The notes under the pieces were generated by a model, which did no database searches, was not told the origin of the DNA, and saw only the letters and a program-made list of their open reading frames with translations. A stretch of DNA of 64,000 bases, from contig JAHBVJ010000034.1 in NCBI GenBank assembly GCA_019637615.1, positions 22,159 to 86,158 of the forward strand, in the 5' to 3' direction. Position numbers and translations under genes: made by a program. Shown here one piece after another: positions 60,386 to 64,000 of this stretch (the stretch's first letter is position 1; each line of letters begins with the position of its first letter). This stretch comes from Anaerolineae bacterium (lineage in GTDB: Bacteria > Chloroflexota > Anaerolineae > Aggregatilineales > UBA2796).

Positions 60386-62914
60386 TTATAGCAAGTTAAG
60401 CTCGCGTGCCCGTTTGATGGCTTGAGTACGGTTGGTGACACCGAGTTTGCTAAAAATATTGGAGTTGTGTGACTTGACGGTGCCGAGGACGATGACCAGC
60501 TTATCTGCGATTTGCTGGTTGGTCAGACCATCCGCTAGAAGCCGGAGAATTTCCAGTTCACGCTCCGATAAAGGATCGACTAGTATACTTTTGCCTAGGG
60601 ACACATCGGGATTGACGGTCTTTGCAGTGTAAGTTTTTGGTAGCCTGAGTTGATCTAGTGTTGACGATGTGATCGCGATCACGTCATCAGTTTCGCCTCG
60701 TGATTTGGCAGCAACATAGATTTCCGGCGGAAGCAGTCTCTGCGATTGTAGTAGAAGGCGTCGTGCCCTACTTTGTGTTGGTGGCTCACTGGCGGGATGT
60801 TGAACCACTAAGGCTGCTAGTTCGACGGCGAGTTCATTTTCGCCAGTTTGCAGAAATAAATCACTAATGCTTACCAAAATCGCCAATATTAACGGCAACC
60901 ATAGAATGCGTGCCGCGATCTCTAGCGCTTGGCGTAATAGACTGCGTCCCCCAGCGTAGTCCCCGCTTGCTTGCGCTGTATCCCCCAAGCCGAAGATGGA
61001 AGTTGCCAAGCCGCCTAGATCATTCATATCGCGATATAAATCGTGCCCTTGCTGATATAGACTCTTCGCCGTTTGCAGGTCCCGCGTTAGCCACGCAACG
61101 CGTGCCATGCAGTTAAGTGCAGTCGCCATACCAACTTGTTCCTTAATGGACTCTTTTAGTTGATAGCTGGTCTGAAAGTATTCCCAAGCCTCATCGAAAT
61201 GGTCTAGTGCTTGGGCAATATTCCCCATGGCGATCAGGACATACGAACCGAAATAATCATCATTCAGCTTGCTGCTTAATTGGTAGGCAGTTCGGGCGTG
61301 ATTATGGGCGACAGCGTGTTCTCCGCGTGAATATGTAGAGGTTGCTAGCACATAGTGCGCAAACATAAGATTGCGATAATCGCTAGGAGGGGTGCGTTGA
61401 ATAACCTGTGTTGCAAATGCGGTAGCTCCTTCATAGTCACCAACCGTGACTGCCAACAAGCCTCGATTGGATAATGGATCGGTGCCAAAACCGGGAGGAG
61501 GCAACCGACCAAGACTGCGATACAGTGTGTCAGATTTCTCACTGGCGATTCGTGCCTCTTCATATTTTCCCAGTCGGATCAATAGTCCACTGCCACCACA
61601 GTACAACATTGCCAGCGTGAGATCGCGCATCTCGTAAGAGTTGATTTTTTCGAGATGATCAATCGCCTGCAGGACAGCATCGCTACATTCTTGGTAGCGT
61701 CCCTGCATATCGCTTAAGACGCAATATGCATATCCACCTTTGTATAAGGCGGCAACATTTTCCGACCGCACAGCTTCCCGCCATGCAACGCGAATGTTAT
61801 CTAGTTCTTCATCCAGCTCCTGAGTTGTGCTCCGCTGTCGTCCCGAATTGAGTGCAAACTCGCGTTCGCTCAGAAAATCCATGTAATAAGTAGTGTGCGC
61901 AGCACTAACGCGTTGAAATCCCTCATTATTATGTGACAATTGCTCTGCGCCATATTGACGTAAAAGCTCGTGAATAAAGTAGCGTCCGTCAGGATCACAA
62001 CTCACTAAAGACTTACCCACCAATGCAGACAACGTGTCAAGTAAGGCATCCGCGATTTGTTCTGCCGCATCACGACGGAAACCCCCGCGAAATACTGAAA
62101 GGCGGCTGAATAAGTCTTTTTCTTCTTCAGTCAGTAGTGTCCACGATTGCTCAAAAACTATCCTCATACTACGGTGTCGAATAGGGACATCACTATGCGT
62201 GGTTTTGAGAAAGTCCAAGCTTTGCTCAACTTCTTTCACGATCGCACTACATGGCAAAACTTTGAGCCAAGATGCCGCCAGTTGAAGTCCTAGCGGCATC
62301 CCGTCCATGAGCTGACATAAGCGTACAATATGAAGGTGATCTACATTCAGAGAAAAATCGCTGCGAACGTGTCGCGCATACTCTACAAATAATTGCACAG
62401 CACCATAGCTAATCGGATTGATGACATTCACATCAGATGGAAAAGCCATTCCTTGCAGAGGATACAGCCATTCCTCTTGGAGATTGAGAACTTCCCGCGA
62501 TGTAACGAGTAATTTGATGCCGGGTGCGTGTTTTAGGAGATGGCTCAACAAGTTTACGGCAGACAGAAGATGCTCAAAATTGTCTAACAGCAGAAGCATC
62601 ACTTTATTTTGCAAATAGCTCAATAGCTGTGCCTCTTCATCAGCACCGCGTAAGGCACAATTGACAACATCTGCAATGGACGAGATTAAGAAGTCACCAG
62701 ATTGTACCGCTTGTAGCCCAACAAAATAGATACCATCGACAAACGGCAGTCCATTTGCTTTGACAACTTCGATTGCTAGTCTCGTTTTTCCGCTTCCTCC
62801 CGGTCCAAGGAGTGTGACAAGGCGCACTGCCGGATCGCTTAACAAGCGAACCAAATCATCGCGTTCTGCTTTTCTATCGATAAACGTACTCACTTCGATA
62901 GGAAATTTGAACAT
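60386..62914 (-). CDS. STAND ATPase regulator with LuxR-type DNA-binding domain (MalT-like)
   Basis: The 842-residue protein has a P-loop NTPase with Walker A GPGGSGKT (37-44) and Walker B LLLLDNFEHL (107-116), the winged-helix region DLFSRLSVFRGGFRRDAAEQI, TPR-like repeats (about 380-720) and a C-terminal LuxR helix-turn-helix (DPLSERELEILRLLADGLTNQQIADKL, about 780-806). Such proteins are ligand-sensing activators. It is the first gene of the minus-strand set and probably controls it. A TATAAT on the minus strand lies just upstream, at about 62950. Confidence 0.88.
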   Translation of the reverse strand: MFKFPIEVSTFIDRKAERDDLVRLLSDPAVRLVTLLGPGGSGKTRLAIEVVKANGLPFVDGIYFVGLQAVQSGDFLISSIADVVNCALRGADEEAQLLSYLQNKVMLLLLDNFEHLLSAVNLLSHLLKHAPGIKLLVTSREVLNLQEEWLYPLQGMAFPSDVNVINPISYGAVQLFVEYARHVRSDFSLNVDHLHIVRLCQLMDGMPLGLQLAASWLKVLPCSAIVKEVEQSLDFLKTTHSDVPIRHRSMRIVFEQSWTLLTEEEKDLFSRLSVFRGGFRRDAAEQIADALLDTLSALVGKSLVSCDPDGRYFIHELLRQYGAEQLSHNNEGFQRVSAAHTTYYMDFLSEREFALNSGRQRSTTQELDEELDNIRVAWREAVRSENVAALYKGGYAYCVLSDMQGRYQECSDAVLQAIDHLEKINSYEMRDLTLAMLYCGGSGLLIRLGKYEEARIASEKSDTLYRSLGRLPPPGFGTDPLSNRGLLAVTVGDYEGATAFATQVIQRTPPSDYRNLMFAHYVLATSTYSRGEHAVAHNHARTAYQLSSKLNDDYFGSYVLIAMGNIAQALDHFDEAWEYFQTSYQLKESIKEQVGMATALNCMARVAWLTRDLQTAKSLYQQGHDLYRDMNDLGGLATSIFGLGDTAQASGDYAGGRSLLRQALEIAARILWLPLILAILVSISDLFLQTGENELAVELAALVVQHPASEPPTQSRARRLLLQSQRLLPPEIYVAAKSRGETDDVIAITSSTLDQLRLPKTYTAKTVNPDVSLGKSILVDPLSERELEILRLLADGLTNQQIADKLVIVLGTVKSHNSNIFSKLGVTNRTQAIKRARELNLL

Positions 62915-63110
62915 ATTGTAGTGTAATTCAATGAGCTTTTAGACCATTATATACGTGATTATGTCCCTGAGAACGAGTGACTATTCACTTCACAAATTTC
63001 TCTTAGCCTGTCGGTTGATGGGATTGTTAAGAATATAGGGATTCAGACCCTCTATTTTCCACGGGTAGCTATTTTCGATACTCTTGAAGAACTTCTGCTA
63101 CTGTAGTTCG

Positions 63111-63314
63111 TCAGACAGTCACGCCAGACGCTTGTAGCTCTCTCCACACCTGATTTATCGCTTGTTGGGTAAGATCTGGATGCATATTCAAGTAGCTACA
63201 TACACGGCCTTTGGCGCTATGCGTGAATTCGACTTCTTCCCACCGCTCTTCCTGATAATTGTTGCCACCGCGTCTATCGAGCACTAAAGCGGCCAATCCT
63301 TCGCCAGCGATCAA
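63111..63314 (-). CDS. Short ORF, possibly a gene fragment
   Basis: The 67-residue frame (VLDRRGGNNYQEERWEEVEF and HPDLTQQAINQVWRELQASG) ends in a normal stop but has only a TTG start. The frame is open upstream to about 63392 without an ATG. The Trp-rich, helical end looks like a protein terminus. It may be a decayed remnant beside the IS debris; no family is recognised. Confidence 0.35.
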   Translation of the reverse strand: MIAGEGLAALVLDRRGGNNYQEERWEEVEFTHSAKGRVCSYLNMHPDLTQQAINQVWRELQASGVTV

Positions 63315-63426
63315 CGCCCAATCGGAATGATGAACGCCGATCAGAGACCGTCTTGAAAGATGGGAATTAGTAATGAGTTGTAATGTGAGCTAAGATCACC
63401 AGCAGCCATTGAGCAAGGATGGGATC

Positions 63427-63702
63427 ATGAGTCGTCAAGCCTATAGTACAGACCTCAAGGATGCCAAGTGGCCTATTTTACAGCCGTTGATACCAGCTCC
63501 ACTGGCAGGTGGACGACCAGCGATAGGGGATCGTCGGGAAATTGTCAACGCCATTTTGTACGCGCTCAGGATTGGCTGTCAGTAGCATCTATTGACGCAC
63601 GATTTTCCGCCGTACAAAACTGTTTATGACTATTACCGGCGATGGCGACGACAAGGACGCTGGGAGCGTATCAATACCACGCTACGAGAACGCTTACGCC
63701 TT
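63427..63702 (+). pseudogene. IS5-family-like transposase OrfA remnant with internal stop
   Basis: From the ATG at 63427 the frame reads AYSTDLKDAKWPILQPLIP, GRPAIGDRREIVNAILYALR, then TAG at 63583-63585, then DFPPYKTVYDYYRRWRRQGRW and NTTLRERLR. These are standard IS5-group OrfA motifs, and the TAG stands where a Trp or Arg codon is expected. The sequence then joins IS256-like DNA, so the gene is dead. Confidence 0.75.
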
Positions 63703-63705
63703 CAA

Positions 63706-63870
63706 CTGGGACGAGATGTACGGCGTGGACATCTCGGCAGCGACGATAAGCGCGGTCACGGAAAAGGTGTGGCCGCTGGTCAAAGCCTGGCAAAGCCGTC
63801 CACTGGAGGCCGTGTACCCGCTCATTTTTCTGGATTGTATCTGCGTCAACCTGCGACGTGTCAGGATCGG
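63706..63870 (+). pseudogene. Internal fragment of an IS256-family transposase
   Basis: The frame reads EMYGVDISAATISAVTEKVW, then PLVKAWQSRPLEAVYPLIFL and DCICVNLRR. It aligns with the EMYGVEVSASTISTITEKVL and LEAVYPLIYLDGIYVNLKR parts of the complete IS256 copy at 48788-50041, but on the opposite strand. It has neither start nor end and abuts the IS5-like remnant. Confidence 0.8.
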
Positions 63871-63992
63871 TTCTAAACTCCCCAAAAAGATCGTTTTAAA
63901 AATCCCCAGGTAGTAGGCTCAAATGCGTGAGAAAGGGGTAGTCGCCCTCAACATGCATGGAGCGGGTAATGGTAAACCTGGAGGAACGATTC

Positions 63993-64000
63993 ATGATACA
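63993..64000 (+). CDS. Possible start of a gene running off the window
   Basis: An ATG at 63993 follows GGAGG with eight bases between. Only the first codons are visible, so nothing can be said of the product. Confidence 0.2.

Noticed and set aside
63592..63913. Two short overlapping plus-strand frames as genes
   Set aside because: They are pieces of an IS5-like and an IS256-like transposase with an internal stop and a junction, not functional genes.
1..64000. CRISPR arrays, tRNA and rRNA genes
   Set aside because: No regularly spaced direct repeats were found (the GATC repeats are irregular and inverted), and no cloverleaf or rRNA sequence was recognised by eye. A tRNAscan or Rfam search would decide.

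Overview
The window looks like a chromosome segment from a member of the Chloroflexota, probably Anaerolineae-like (inference). The reasons are the carrier-protein (LysW) lysine pathway, a Gram-positive-type SOS box in front of recA, several lipoproteins with Thr/Pro-rich linkers, and the gene order rpmH-rnpA-yidD-yidC-jag. No rRNA, tRNA, CRISPR array or DnaA-box cluster was recognised.

Bases 1-47,150 are mostly ordinary chromosome. In order they hold: the end of azlCD; recA with promoter and SOS box (minus strand); a small unknown gene; a flippase-like membrane protein; nusB with a Tat translocase pair; a hydrolase and a lipoprotein; a PHP phosphoesterase; rpmH-rnpA-yidD, a PQQ-propeller lipoprotein, yidC and jag; a PfkB kinase; a hydrolase; tdk; a TMEM175-type channel; an aldo/keto reductase; and a lipoprotein ribonuclease coupled to accC. 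Then follow an orphan ThrE half, a GT39-like glycosyltransferase, a TetR regulator with an epoxide hydrolase, a semialdehyde dehydrogenase, an AlkA glycosylase, a GNAT enzyme, a VWA protein, the H+-pyrophosphatase, an EamA transporter with a His-rich tail, an AlkZ-like glycosylase, a class-I amidotransferase, a methyltransferase, a MoxR ATPase, a TPR/disordered/TM protein, a GH26 enzyme, lysWXY behind an attenuator, ridA, thrC, and pheA behind an attenuator. lysWXY, thrC and pheA together make an amino-acid biosynthesis block.

From about 47.4 kb the character changes. A gene-free stretch carries six copies of a GATC-centred repeat. Next comes a mosaic of insertion sequences (47.8-50.7 kb): an IS4-like remnant, then two different IS3-family copies fused around a complete IS256-family element. 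At the right edge (63.4-63.9 kb) lie a broken IS5-like gene and a second IS256-type fragment.

Between the IS zones are a BBE-type FAD oxidoreductase and four large minus-strand genes: a STAND/LuxR regulator (842 aa), a 1165-aa protein of unknown family, a 457-aa protein with a possible nuclease-like C-terminal region, and an 854-aa TIR protein with many membrane segments. This four-gene set is the best candidate in the window for an undescribed defence, signalling or antagonism system. Its function is inferred from architecture only.
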